Part shown: positions 22,182-30,374 of the stretch, piece by piece
Position numbering within the stretch: the stretch's first letter is position 1
How the letters are laid out: each line of letters starts with the position of its first letter
NCBI GenBank assembly: GCA_029934755.1
Contig: JAOZLQ010000003.1
Span: forward strand, 1-31,170
Source of the DNA: Desulfuromusa sp.
GTDB taxonomy: Bacteria; Desulfobacterota; Desulfuromonadia; Desulfuromonadales; Geopsychrobacteraceae
Direction of reading: 5' to 3'
DNA: 31,170 nucleotides
Made by a program: the position numbers and the translations under genes
Notes under the pieces: model-generated
Told to the model about the DNA's origin: nothing
What the model saw: only the letters and a program-made list of their open reading frames with translations
Database searches by the model: none

Positions 22182-22528
22182 AATAATTGGGCATTTTATG
22201 CAGTCTTTATTGGTAGGGCAAGGAAAAAATAACCTTTTTTGTCAGGTAATTACACCGAGTTTATGTGGGTACATTTTTGGATACTGTATACAATTTACAG
22301 CTTGACAAGGGAGAAGCGAGTTGTTAAAACGATATTTGTGATTTTAAGCGAAGGAAGGTTTATAGGCTCTTGAATATGGGGTCAAAGTATCGCTAATTAC
22401 TTTAGCATTTAGAGCTACTAAAAAACTGTTTTTATGTAGCTCATTTTCCGCATTGCGGAAATATTTCTTTTTTGGCCCATATGGGCATCTTCAAATTGTT
22501 TTCAACAACCACAAAAAGGAGAGAGAGT
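22182..22528 (+). other. 347-bp gap between dusB and gltA: promoter and long leader
   Basis: No gene was found here. On the + strand TTGACA (22302-22307), a 17-base spacer and TAAAAC (22325-22330) form a good sigma-70 promoter, giving a gltA leader of roughly 190 bases. The leader holds two compact palindromes, TTTCCGC-ATT-GCGGAAA (22445-22461) and GCCCATATGGGC (22475-22486). No known riboswitch pattern is recognised. The dusB promoter must lie in the left part but is not clear. Confidence 0.55.
22302..22330 (+). promoter_or_regulatory. Probable sigma-70 promoter of citrate synthase
   Basis: -35 TTGACA is perfect, the spacer is 17 bases, and -10 TAAAAC matches 4 of 6 consensus bases. Transcription would start near 22337. 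Confidence 0.6.
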
Positions 22529-23842
22529 ATGTCAACATTGAAAAAGGTTTTAGCGGAAAAGATTGCTGCACATCGTCCTCGCGTCACTAAACTGGTCAAA
22601 GAGTATGGTGATGTGGTTCTCGGTGATGCAACTATCGGTCAGGCTATCGGTGGTGCTCGTGGTATCAAGTGTCTGGTAACTGATATTTCCTATCTTGATC
22701 CAATGGAAGGTATCCGTTTCCGTGGTATGACCATTCCTGAGACTTTCGCAGCTCTGCCCAAAGTTCCAGGTAGTGATTATGCTTATGTTGAGAGTTTCTG
22801 GTATCTGTTGATGACCGGTGATGTTCCGACTATGGAAGAAACTCTGGAAGTTGTTGCGGACTGGAAAGAGCGTTCCCAGGTTCCTGCTTATGTTATCGAC
22901 GTTCTGCGTGCTCTGCCACGTGACAGCCATCCAATGGTTATGTTCTCTTCTGCAATCCTGGCAATGCAGCGTGATTCCGTATTCTCCAATAACTATGCTG
23001 CCGGCAAATTCAACAAGATGACTTGCTGGGAAGACATGTACGAAGATTCCACCAACCTGATGGCCAAGCTTGGTCCTATCGGTGCTTACATCTATCGTAT
23101 GAAGTACAAAGCTGATATCCATATTGATGCCGATCCAGATCTGGATATGGGTGGTAACTTCGCTCACATGCTTGGCCAGAGCGATACTTACAAAGATGTT
23201 GCCCGGATGTATTTCATTCTTCACTCTGACCATGAGTCCGGCAACGTATCTGCCCATACCACTCACCTGGTTGCTTCTGCTCTGTCCGATGCATACTATG
23301 CCTACAGTGCTGGTATCAACGGTCTGGCTGGTCCTCTTCATGGTCTGGCAAACGAAGAAGTTCTCCGTTGGACGCAAAATTTCATGTCTAAACTTGGTGG
23401 CGAACTGCCCACCGAAGAGCAACTCAAAGAAGCTCTCTGGGCTACTCTCAACAGTGGTCAGGTTATCCCAGGCTACGGTCACGCCGTACTGCGCAAGACC
23501 GACCCACGTTACATGTCACAGCGTGAGTTCTGCCTCAATACCGAAGGTCTCAAAGATTACCCACTGTTTAAACTGGTCAGCATGATCTTTGACGTCACTC
23601 CTGATATCTTGCGTGAGCAAGGTAAAGCTAAAAACCCATGGCCAAATGTTGATGCCCAGTCTGGTGTTATCCAGTGGTACTACGGTGTTACTGAGTACGA
23701 GTACTACACTGTTCTGTTCGGTATCGGTCGTGCTATCGGTTGTCTGCCAAACATCACTTGGGACCGTGCTCTCGGTTACGCTATTGAGCGTCCTAAGTCT
23801 GTTACCACCGCAATGCTCGAAAAAGCAGCTGGTATCAAGTAA
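22529..23842 (+). CDS. gltA: Citrate synthase, eukaryote-like type
   Basis: Condenses oxaloacetate and acetyl-CoA to citrate, entry step of the TCA cycle used for acetate oxidation in this group. The 437-residue protein has the motifs of the mitochondrial family, not of E. coli GltA: LHSDHESGNVSAHTTHLVAS, NGLAGPLHGLANEEVL with catalytic His271, PGYGHAVLRKTDPRY with His318, and NPWPNVDAQSGV with catalytic Asp375. Eukaryote-like citrate synthases are an established trait of Geobacteraceae and relatives. The ATG at 22529 has AAAAGGAGAGAGAG just before it; an upstream in-frame ATG at 22472 lacks an RBS and crosses a palindrome. Codon use looks optimised (high-expression gene). Confidence 0.96.
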   Translation: MSTLKKVLAEKIAAHRPRVTKLVKEYGDVVLGDATIGQAIGGARGIKCLVTDISYLDPMEGIRFRGMTIPETFAALPKVPGSDYAYVESFWYLLMTGDVPTMEETLEVVADWKERSQVPAYVIDVLRALPRDSHPMVMFSSAILAMQRDSVFSNNYAAGKFNKMTCWEDMYEDSTNLMAKLGPIGAYIYRMKYKADIHIDADPDLDMGGNFAHMLGQSDTYKDVARMYFILHSDHESGNVSAHTTHLVASALSDAYYAYSAGINGLAGPLHGLANEEVLRWTQNFMSKLGGELPTEEQLKEALWATLNSGQVIPGYGHAVLRKTDPRYMSQREFCLNTEGLKDYPLFKLVSMIFDVTPDILREQGKAKNPWPNVDAQSGVIQWYYGVTEYEYYTVLFGIGRAIGCLPNITWDRALGYAIERPKSVTTAMLEKAAGIK

Positions 23843-23874
23843 TATTTAAAATTATTTTATTTTGATTGAATTTA

Positions 23875-23907
23875 AGGGAGACTCTTTCGAGGGTCTCCTT
23901 TTTTTGT
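23875..23907 (+). terminator. gltA terminator
   Basis: GGGAGAC pairs with GTCTCC over a short loop containing TCTTTCGAG, followed by TTTTTTT. It lies about 35 bases past the gltA stop codon. Confidence 0.85.
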
Positions 23908-23937
23908 CTACTCCTTTTGTTTTTTGGCAGAGGCGGG

Positions 23938-23963
23938 TATAATCCGTTGTATGATAGATCATA
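23938..23963 (+). promoter_or_regulatory. -10 box and candidate operator of the OmpA-lipoprotein gene
   Basis: A consensus TATAAT at 23938-23943 has no good -35 partner at 17 bases. It is followed by TATGATAGATCATA (23950-23963), a 6-2-6 palindrome at the expected start of transcription, a natural place for a repressor. Confidence 0.45.
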
Positions 23964-23990
23964 TTTTTGAATATTAAAGGAGTTAAGGCT

Positions 23991-24680
23991 ATGAAACGTA
24001 AATTACTGATTTTTTCTATTGTCCTCTGTTTTGTTGTTAGTTTGGCTGGTTGTGCGACCAATACGACCCATGAAAATACCAAAAAAGGAGCCGGGATTGG
24101 AGCGTTAGTCGGTGCTGTATCTGGAGCAATTATCGGTTATCAGAATGATCATTCTGGTGGTGCTCTCAGGGGAGCTTTGATTGGCGGAGCTGCCGGAGGT
24201 GCTTTGGGTGCTGGCGCTGGTGCTTATATGGATAAGCAGCAGACTGAGTTTGAGCAAGAGCTTGCCAATGAACGTGCTCAACATCAAATTGAAATCGAGC
24301 GGCAACAGAATGAAATTCTTAAGCTGACTATGAGTAGTGAAGTCTCTTTTGATTTTAATTCGGCAACGCTGAAGTCAACTTTTCAGTCGCCACTCAATAA
24401 AATTGCAGATATCATGAGCCGCTATCCACAGACCCAAATTGTTGTTGTTGGACATACAGATAATGTTGGTTCTGATCAATACAATCTTGACCTTTCACTT
24501 CGCAGAGCGAATGCAGTCGCTGATTATCTGATTATGCGTGGTGTGTCAACTTCGCGGTTGGGAACAGAAGGACGTGGAGAGATAGAACCGATTTCCAGTA
24601 ATGAGACTGTAACTGGACGAGCACAGAATCGCCGAGTAGAAATCTTTGTTGTGCCAAATAAAAATGCTGGACAGTACTGA
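23991..24680 (+). CDS. OmpA-family lipoprotein with glycine-zipper domain
   Basis: A 229-residue envelope protein. Signal peptide with lipobox LAGC (Cys21) is followed by a glycine-zipper stretch (about 35-85; GIGALVGAVSGAIIGY, GALIGGAAGGALGAGAGAY), a charged coiled-coil (about 85-115) and a C-terminal OmpA-like peptidoglycan-binding domain (about 120-225) with VSFDFNSATLKS, VVGHTDNVGS, LSLRRANAVADYL, TEGRGEIEPI and NRRVEIFV. It probably anchors the outer membrane to peptidoglycan, similar to YiaD-type proteins. AAAGGAG lies 8 bases before ATG 23991; the frame upstream is open but unsupported. It is monocistronic, with a terminator at both ends. Confidence 0.92.
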   Translation: MKRKLLIFSIVLCFVVSLAGCATNTTHENTKKGAGIGALVGAVSGAIIGYQNDHSGGALRGALIGGAAGGALGAGAGAYMDKQQTEFEQELANERAQHQIEIERQQNEILKLTMSSEVSFDFNSATLKSTFQSPLNKIADIMSRYPQTQIVVVGHTDNVGSDQYNLDLSLRRANAVADYLIMRGVSTSRLGTEGRGEIEPISSNETVTGRAQNRRVEIFVVPNKNAGQY

Positions 24681-24696
24681 TAGCGTTGTAAAAATG

Positions 24697-24735
24697 TAAA
24701 ATCAGGGGCAACCACAAAGGGTTGCCCCTGATTTT
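24697..24735. terminator. Bidirectional terminator between the OmpA-lipoprotein and methyltransferase genes
   Basis: TAAAATCAGGGGCAACC pairs perfectly with GGTTGCCCCTGATTTTA, separated by a short ACAAA loop. It serves the convergent genes on both sides. Confidence 0.92.
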
Positions 24736-24742
24736 AGTAGGG

Positions 24743-25588
24743 TCAGTCGTCTTCAGATGTCTCTGTTGGAATTACCGGGGCAGCTTTTTGATGGATGTGT
24801 TTTTCTTTTTCTTTGCGTGTTGCATAAATCAATAATTTTTTGTCTGTATAAGATTCAACTTCCCCAGCAAACGATTCAATTTTAAAATAGTCATGAATTT
24901 TTTGTGGTGCATCCATAAAGAATTTATTTAATTCTTGAACTTTTCCCCGATTAAGTCCGGCAGTTTTAGTCCACTCTTGAAAATCGTGTGTTTTTGAAAT
25001 GATCAGGGTTTCCCGTAGAATTAGTTCTGAATCATGAATCATTTCCCGCCACTCATCTTCACTGAATGCTCTAATGTGAGTTGGGTTGCGCATTTTTTCC
25101 ATAGTCTGAAAAAAATCAGCAATTTCCGGATCTGATGGCATCAAGGTATCAATAATAGCCATCCGCCCGCCCCGCCGCAGGACCCGATGGAATTCACGTA
25201 AAGCTTGCGGCACATCAGGGAAATGATGAGGAGCAATACGGCATGTCAGTAGGGTAAAAGAACCCGCAGGAAAAGGGAGGTCTTCTGCATCAGCCTCACG
25301 GAAGACGACATTATCAACACGACCCTCATCTGCTATATGCTCCTGTGCTTTTTTCAGCATCTGCATGGTCAGGTCAGATGCAACAACCTGTCTGACCATT
25401 GGTGAGAAAAAGAGTGCCATATGCCCCCCGCCACAGGCGACATCAAGCATATTATCATCGTGGGATGGTTTGAGCAGTCGCGCCGCTTCCTCCAAATCTT
25501 CTCCACCGGAAAAATGGGTCGCTTCAACGTATGCAACGGCTGTTTTACCAAATTGCTCACGAATTTGATTTTTAAATTTGCTATTCAT
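24743..25588 (-). CDS. Class I SAM-dependent methyltransferase (Methyltransf_11 / UbiE-like)
   Basis: A 281-residue soluble methyltransferase. SAM-binding motifs are clear: motif I MLDVACGGGHMALFF, the acidic ASDLTMQML end of strand 2, EADAEDLPFPAGSFTLLTCR for motif II, and FHRVLRRGGRMAIIDTL for motif III. The form resembles small-molecule methyltransferases of the UbiE/menaquinone type, but the conserved substrate-side residues of MenG/UbiE are not evident and the substrate is unknown. The C-terminal 25 residues are charged and probably disordered. GGAGATCG precedes the ATG. It stands alone, divergent from the RlmI-like gene. Confidence 0.85.
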   Translation of the reverse strand: MNSKFKNQIREQFGKTAVAYVEATHFSGGEDLEEAARLLKPSHDDNMLDVACGGGHMALFFSPMVRQVVASDLTMQMLKKAQEHIADEGRVDNVVFREADAEDLPFPAGSFTLLTCRIAPHHFPDVPQALREFHRVLRRGGRMAIIDTLMPSDPEIADFFQTMEKMRNPTHIRAFSEDEWREMIHDSELILRETLIISKTHDFQEWTKTAGLNRGKVQELNKFFMDAPQKIHDYFKIESFAGEVESYTDKKLLIYATRKEKEKHIHQKAAPVIPTETSEDD

Positions 25589-25745
25589 TCGATCTCCTTC
25601 TGTGATTTCACCGACATTATAGCATTGTACGCAGATAATTTTTGGAAATATTTATAAGCTTCTTTTTTTTTACTGTATGGGTTGCTATGACTCGGTTACA
25701 ATTCAGCTCTTTTAACGTAATTAGCTGGAGAGATAGGACTATTTT

Positions 25746-26939
25746 ATGAAAAAATGTCAGGTTGGGCCTGAAACAATTCGTATGCTCGATTTGGGACACC
25801 CTTGGGTTATTGCTGATCGTTATACGAAACAGTGGCCTATTGGAAAAGCAGGTGAGTTGATAGCTCTGGTTGACGATAAAAATAGCCATCTGGCGACCGC
25901 GTTATATGATTCAAAGGATAGAATTGTCGCACGTGTCCTTGACCGGGATAGAATTCAGCTGACCGAGGGTTGGTTAGAAACAAAAATTTTACAGGCAAAA
26001 CAGCTGCGTCAACATGCGCAACTCAATGACACTGATGCTCACCGTTTGATTAATGGTGAAGGTGATGGATTGCCCGGAATGACAGTCGATCGCTATACCG
26101 ATTATTTAATGCTGCAATTATATACTCCTGCTTGGGATGTTTATCTTGAGCCATTGACGAAAATTTTGCAGAAGGTGTTCCAACCTCGGGGGATATATCG
26201 CAAGTTGCGCCCTCAGGAAACCCGTGCTTTAGAGGCAAAGAAACGTACCAAGGAATACAGTTGTTTAATCGCTGGAAAGTCCGCTCCGGTTCCTTTGCAG
26301 GTCAAAGAAAATGGATTAAACTATCTGGTTGATTTGCGTGAGGGGTTGAATACCGGACTTTTTCCAGATCAGCGGCGTAATCGTCAAGAATTGATGACCC
26401 GGGTAGCTGGCAAACGGGTCCTCAATCTGTTTGCGTTTACCGGCGCATTTTCTGTTGCTGCTGCTGCCGCCGGGGCTCAGAAGGTGACCAGTGTTGATGT
26501 TTCGGCAAAATATCTGGAGGTTGCGCGGGAAAACTTTTCTATAAATCGGATCAATCCAAAGCGACATGAATTTATTATTGGTGATGTATTTGCTGAACTG
26601 GCAAGGATGCAGATACAACAACGTCGCTTTGATATTATTCTATTTGATCCCCCATCATTTTCTACAACTAGTAAAAGTCGTTTTTCCACCCATGGTGGGA
26701 CGTCAAAACTGGTGATGGCAACCCTGCCACTATTGGAATCAGGTGGTTTGTTAGTCAGTTCCAGTAACCATCAAAAGGTTTCTATGGATGATTATATGAA
26801 AGAACTGCGGCGTGGTGTCCTGAAATCAGGATATGAGTTGAAGACGATTTTTACTAGTGGTCAACCGGAAGATTTTCCCTGTTCCGTCAGTTTTCCGGAA
26901 GGTCGTTATTTGAAATTTGTTATCAGTGTGAAACAGTGA
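25746..26939 (+). CDS. RlmI-like 23S rRNA (cytosine-C5) methyltransferase family protein
   Basis: A 397-residue protein with an N-terminal PUA-type RNA-binding domain (about 1-80), a central domain with INGEGDGLPGMTVDRY, which is typical of the family, and a C-terminal Rossmann methyltransferase domain with NLFAFTGAFSVAAAAAGA (motif I), SVDVSAKYLEVARENF, ILFDPPSFS (motif IV) and SSSNHQKVS. It matches the RlmI/YccW COG1092 family; E. coli RlmI modifies C1962 of 23S rRNA. Full length; the assigned base in this organism is inference. GGAGAGATAGG lies ahead of the ATG. It is followed by dctB with a 59-base gap; I see no functional link. Confidence 0.88.
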   Translation: MKKCQVGPETIRMLDLGHPWVIADRYTKQWPIGKAGELIALVDDKNSHLATALYDSKDRIVARVLDRDRIQLTEGWLETKILQAKQLRQHAQLNDTDAHRLINGEGDGLPGMTVDRYTDYLMLQLYTPAWDVYLEPLTKILQKVFQPRGIYRKLRPQETRALEAKKRTKEYSCLIAGKSAPVPLQVKENGLNYLVDLREGLNTGLFPDQRRNRQELMTRVAGKRVLNLFAFTGAFSVAAAAAGAQKVTSVDVSAKYLEVARENFSINRINPKRHEFIIGDVFAELARMQIQQRRFDIILFDPPSFSTTSKSRFSTHGGTSKLVMATLPLLESGGLLVSSSNHQKVSMDDYMKELRRGVLKSGYELKTIFTSGQPEDFPCSVSFPEGRYLKFVISVKQ

Positions 26940-26998
26940 GCGGATAGAGTTTTTCCAAACTATTGAACTGTTTTTATATTTTGAAGTGGAATCGAAAT

Positions 26999-28789
26999 TT
27001 GCCGAAAAAAAGTTTTTTTAGAAATATTATCCCCTTATGGATGCTTTTTCTTGGGGCCATTCTGGCAACTGGACTGGTCTGGCAGGCAACCCGCTGGACC
27101 TATACTGATGCTCTCAATAACTTGATCAAGGTTGGTGGTGAGAGACTGACGCTGTATTCCGGGACCTTGCATGGAGCCCTGAGTCGTTATGCGTATTTGC
27201 CCTATGTTCTGTCTCAAAACGCTGATGTGAAGATTTTATTGAAGAGTTCTTTTAATTTGGGTCTGGTTAATAACTATCTGGAATCATTGAATTCTGAAGC
27301 TGGTTCGGAAGCACTTTATGTTATGAATTCCATTGGTGACACCCTAGCTGCGAGTAATTGGCGGAAACCCTTGAGCTTTGTCGGAAAAAATTATGGATTC
27401 AGACCTTACTTTACCGATGCAAAAGCAGATCTAAGGGGGCAATTTTTTGCGATTGGGGTGACTACTGGGCAGCCTGGATATTTTATGTCTCATTCGGTTC
27501 TTGAGGGTGAACGGTTTCTCGGTGCTGCGGTGGCTAAGGTTAATTTGACTCCATTGCAGGAGGATTGGCGTGAAGGGGGAGAAACGGTTCTGGTGAGTGA
27601 TGCCAATGGTGTTTTGTTCCTTTCCAGCCGGGAAGATTGGAAGTATCGAACTTTAACGCAATTATCAGAAAACCAGAGAACTTTGATTCTTGCTGGGCGG
27701 CAGTATGGGGATCAATCTTTGGAACTACTGCCTTTGGAGACGGTTGAAATTTTGGCCGAGGGACAAAGAATTGTTCGTTTTGAGAATGTTCTTTATCTTA
27801 TGTTGTCTCGTCCTCTCGAAGGATTAAATTGGCAATTACATCATGTCGTTCCTTTGGCTCCAGTACGGGAACAATGGCAAGCCGTAGCTGCAATTGGTAC
27901 TGTTCTGGCATTGCTGATTCTGGCACTCGGGTTGTATGCCCGGGAGCGACGACAGAAGCAAATTTCAAGGCGCAAAGCGCGTGAAGCTGAGGCGATTCAA
28001 GAGATGAATCTGCGTTTACAAGAGGAAGTCACCGAGCGAAGTCGTACCGAGAATACTTTACGTGAGACCCAGGCAGAGCTGGTACAGGCGGGCAAGCTGG
28101 CAGCACTTGGTCATATGGCTGCCGGGATTGTTCATGAGCTTAATCAGCCTATTTCTGCTATTCGTACCCAAGCTGCTAGTGGACGTTTGTTGCTGGATCG
28201 TGAGGATACCGGCAAAGTGCGTGAAACTCTGGCGGCGGTGACCCGAATGACTGAACATATGGCTTCAATTACTGCACAACTAAAAACTTTTGCCCACAAG
28301 ACTCCGAAATTAAAAGGACAAGTTGTCTTGCAGGATTGCCTTGATGGTGCTTTGGCAATGACCGCTCCATTATTTAGTGAATTTGGAATTTCATTGTCCA
28401 AAGTGATTCCTGACAAGCCATTAACTATAAACGGTGATCGTGCGCGGGTAAAACAGGTTCTGGTTAACTTGATCCGCAATGCTGTCGATGCCATGCGTGA
28501 TTGCAATCAGCGGGATCTGCGGGTTGAAATTTCAGTCCAGAATCAAGAAGTCGAAATCTCTATGAGCGACAGCGGGATAGGGATTACAGAGCAGGATATA
28601 GAGGAGCTTTTTACTCCGTTCTTTACCACCAAGGAGGTCGGTGAAGGGATGGGCCTGGGGTTGTCGATCTCCTACCGGATTGTTACTGATCTGGGGGGAA
28701 CGATTAGGGCGCAGAATCTTCCCGATGGCGGAGCACAGTTTATTGTTAGATTACCGTTGATAAACCAAGGGGGCGGAGCAGTGAAATGA
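26999..28789 (+). CDS. dctB: Sensor histidine kinase DctB-like (C4-dicarboxylate sensor)
   Basis: Membrane kinase of about 596 residues. First membrane segment IIPLWMLFLGAILATGLVW; a periplasmic double-PAS/Cache domain with the DctB pattern SEALYVMNSIGDTLAASNW, FVGKNYGFRPYFTDA and GQPGYFMSHSV; second membrane segment VAAIGTVLALLILALGLY; coiled coil; HisKA with GHMAAGIVHELNQPISAIRTQ; and HATPase with LVNLIRNAVDAM, DSGIGI, TPFFTTKEVGEGMGLGLSI. DctB senses external C4-dicarboxylates or related acids. It overlaps dctD by 4 bases (ATGA). No ATG with a good RBS is present: TTG 26999 with GAAGTGG upstream was preferred to TTG 26963, which would add 12 residues. Confidence 0.88.
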   Translation: MPKKSFFRNIIPLWMLFLGAILATGLVWQATRWTYTDALNNLIKVGGERLTLYSGTLHGALSRYAYLPYVLSQNADVKILLKSSFNLGLVNNYLESLNSEAGSEALYVMNSIGDTLAASNWRKPLSFVGKNYGFRPYFTDAKADLRGQFFAIGVTTGQPGYFMSHSVLEGERFLGAAVAKVNLTPLQEDWREGGETVLVSDANGVLFLSSREDWKYRTLTQLSENQRTLILAGRQYGDQSLELLPLETVEILAEGQRIVRFENVLYLMLSRPLEGLNWQLHHVVPLAPVREQWQAVAAIGTVLALLILALGLYARERRQKQISRRKAREAEAIQEMNLRLQEEVTERSRTENTLRETQAELVQAGKLAALGHMAAGIVHELNQPISAIRTQAASGRLLLDREDTGKVRETLAAVTRMTEHMASITAQLKTFAHKTPKLKGQVVLQDCLDGALAMTAPLFSEFGISLSKVIPDKPLTINGDRARVKQVLVNLIRNAVDAMRDCNQRDLRVEISVQNQEVEISMSDSGIGITEQDIEELFTPFFTTKEVGEGMGLGLSISYRIVTDLGGTIRAQNLPDGGAQFIVRLPLINQGGGAVK

Positions 28790-30156
28790 CTGATGGCTAT
28801 AATAAAGTTTGTCTGGTTGATGATGATGCAGAAATGCGTGCAGCTACTGCTCAGTGGCTGGAGCTGTCCGGTTATAAGGTACAGAGTTTTCCTGATGCGC
28901 CGACTGCTTTGAACTATCTGACTAGTGAATTTAGTGGTGTTGTGGTCAGCGATATCAGAATGCCTAAGATGGATGGTATGGAGTTTCTCTCCCGTCTGCA
29001 TGCGTTGGACTCTGATATCCCAGTGGTGTTGTTGACTGCTCATGGGGATGTTCAGATGGCGGTTGATGCGATGCAGAGGGGTGCGTATGATTTTATCGAA
29101 AAGCCGTTTGAGCCCGAAAGATTACTTGATGTTGTTCAGCGAGCTGGTGAAAAACGCCGCTTGATTATGGAAAATCGTGAGCTACGTTGTCGCTTAGCCG
29201 GGGCTACTGGCATAGAGCAACGTTTGATCGGCAATAGTGCCGAAATTCGACGGTTGCGCGAAGAGATTCTCGATATTGCCGATACCGATGCACCAGTTCT
29301 TCTGCAGGGGGAAACCGGAACCGGGAAGGAGATCGTTGCTCGTTGTCTACACGAATTTGGAGCGCGTAGAAATGGGAAATATGTTGCTGTTAATTGTGGT
29401 GCGGTGCCGGAGAATATTTTTGAAAGTGAGCTGTTTGGGCATGAAAGAGGAGCTTTTACCGGTGCAGAGCGGCTTCGGATTGGTCGGTTTGAGTATGCTC
29501 AGGGTGGGGTACTTTTTTTAGATGAAATTGGAACCATGCCATTGTCTTTACAGGTTAAGGTCTTGAGAACTTTACAGGAACGTGAACTGGTAAGAATTGG
29601 TAGTAATGAGCCGCAACCGCTCGATATCAGACTGATCAGTGCAACCAGCAAGAAACTACTTGATGAATGTGCTGCCGGGACTTTTCGCGAGGACCTCTAC
29701 TACCGAATCAATGTGGTTGAACTCCGGGTGCCACCATTACGCGAACGTGGTGAAGATATTCTGCTGTTATTTAAATATTTTGCGGTACAGGCTGCTGCTG
29801 CCTATAATCGTCCAGAAGTTTCACTTCGGGATGTGGATACTGGCTTGCTGATGAACCATGATTGGCCGGGCAATGTTCGTGAACTGAAAAATATTGCTGA
29901 ACGGTATGTCCTCTCATCGGTACCCAAGGGGCAACGGTTGGCATCTGTTCTCCACCATCCGAGCCAGAATGTTTCGACCCCGGAAATCTCATCATTGCAA
30001 GACCAGATGCGTTATTATGAGCGTTTGCTTCTTGAGCAATCTTTGATCCGTCATGGCGGGGATGTGCAAGCGGTGATGGATGCTTTGGATTTACCACGCC
30101 GGACCCTGAATGAAAAGATGGTTCGTTATTCTCTGGAGCGAAAGAATTATATTTAG
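28786..30156 (+). CDS. dctD: Sigma-54-dependent response regulator DctD-like
   Basis: A 456-residue enhancer-binding protein. Receiver domain with phosphoacceptor Asp56 in VVVSDIRMPKMDGMEF, VVLLTAHGDVQMAVDAM and IEKPFEPERLL; AAA+ domain with GETGTGKE, ERGAFTGA, GGVLFLDEIGTM, and C-terminal helix-turn-helix (DLPRRTLNEKMVRY). It is the cognate partner of the overlapping DctB kinase. A near-perfect sigma-54 promoter lies 142 bases downstream of its stop codon in front of a TAXI receptor gene, the evident target. The DctB/DctD names follow domain layout and context; the actual acid sensed (succinate, acetate, glutamate and others) cannot be told. Confidence 0.9.
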   Translation: MTDGYNKVCLVDDDAEMRAATAQWLELSGYKVQSFPDAPTALNYLTSEFSGVVVSDIRMPKMDGMEFLSRLHALDSDIPVVLLTAHGDVQMAVDAMQRGAYDFIEKPFEPERLLDVVQRAGEKRRLIMENRELRCRLAGATGIEQRLIGNSAEIRRLREEILDIADTDAPVLLQGETGTGKEIVARCLHEFGARRNGKYVAVNCGAVPENIFESELFGHERGAFTGAERLRIGRFEYAQGGVLFLDEIGTMPLSLQVKVLRTLQERELVRIGSNEPQPLDIRLISATSKKLLDECAAGTFREDLYYRINVVELRVPPLRERGEDILLLFKYFAVQAAAAYNRPEVSLRDVDTGLLMNHDWPGNVRELKNIAERYVLSSVPKGQRLASVLHHPSQNVSTPEISSLQDQMRYYERLLLEQSLIRHGGDVQAVMDALDLPRRTLNEKMVRYSLERKNYI

Positions 30157-30195
30157 GGTGTATTTGTGGAAACATGAAATTCCTTTTTGTATTAT

Positions 30196-30215
30196 TTCGG
30201 CTGATTTTTGCCGAA
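30196..30215. promoter_or_regulatory. Inverted repeat, candidate DctD upstream activator site
   Basis: TTCGGC (30196-30201) and GCCGAA (30210-30215) form an inverted repeat with an 8-base spacer. Its centre lies about 117 bases before the expected transcription start of the TAXI gene, a normal enhancer distance for sigma-54 systems. No T-run follows, so it is less likely a dctD terminator, though a hairpin role is not excluded. Confidence 0.45.
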
Positions 30216-30273
30216 GTTCCACCCTGGATTGGCAAGAAAGCGCTGATTTTCTCGATTGTGATTATCCAGAACA

Positions 30274-30300
30274 CCGGTTTAAAACCATATTTTAAACTGG
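30274..30300. promoter_or_regulatory. Inverted repeat overlapping the -24 element
   Basis: CCGGTTTAAAA (30274-30284) and TTTTAAACTGG (30290-30300) match as inverted repeats at 10 of 11 positions with a 5-base spacer. The right arm includes the TGG of the -24 element, so a protein bound here would compete with sigma-54 polymerase, or help it by bending. Confidence 0.4.
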
Positions 30301-30313
30301 CACGTCCTTTGCT
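30298..30313 (+). promoter_or_regulatory. Sigma-54 (-24/-12) promoter of the TAXI receptor gene
   Basis: TGGCACGTCCTTTGCT agrees with the sigma-54 consensus TGGCACG-N4-TTGCW at every defined position, with GG at 30299-30300 and GC at 30311-30312 exactly spaced. Transcription would start near 30324, about 50 bases before the ATG. The adjacent dctBD pair supplies the activator. Confidence 0.93.
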
Positions 30314-30374
30314 GAAGTAATTTCTGATTCTATAACAACTAAAGTTTCATTAACCCAGAAACAAGGAGGACAAA

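Noticed and set aside
22472..22528. 19-residue extension of citrate synthase from an upstream ATG
   Set aside because: No RBS, crosses the GCCCATATGGGC palindrome, and the downstream ATG has AAAAGGAGAGAGAG.
22550..23482. 310-codon open frame on the - strand inside gltA
   Set aside because: It is fully opposite the citrate synthase gene, whose codon bias explains the lack of stops; the translation has no recognisable domain and no RBS.
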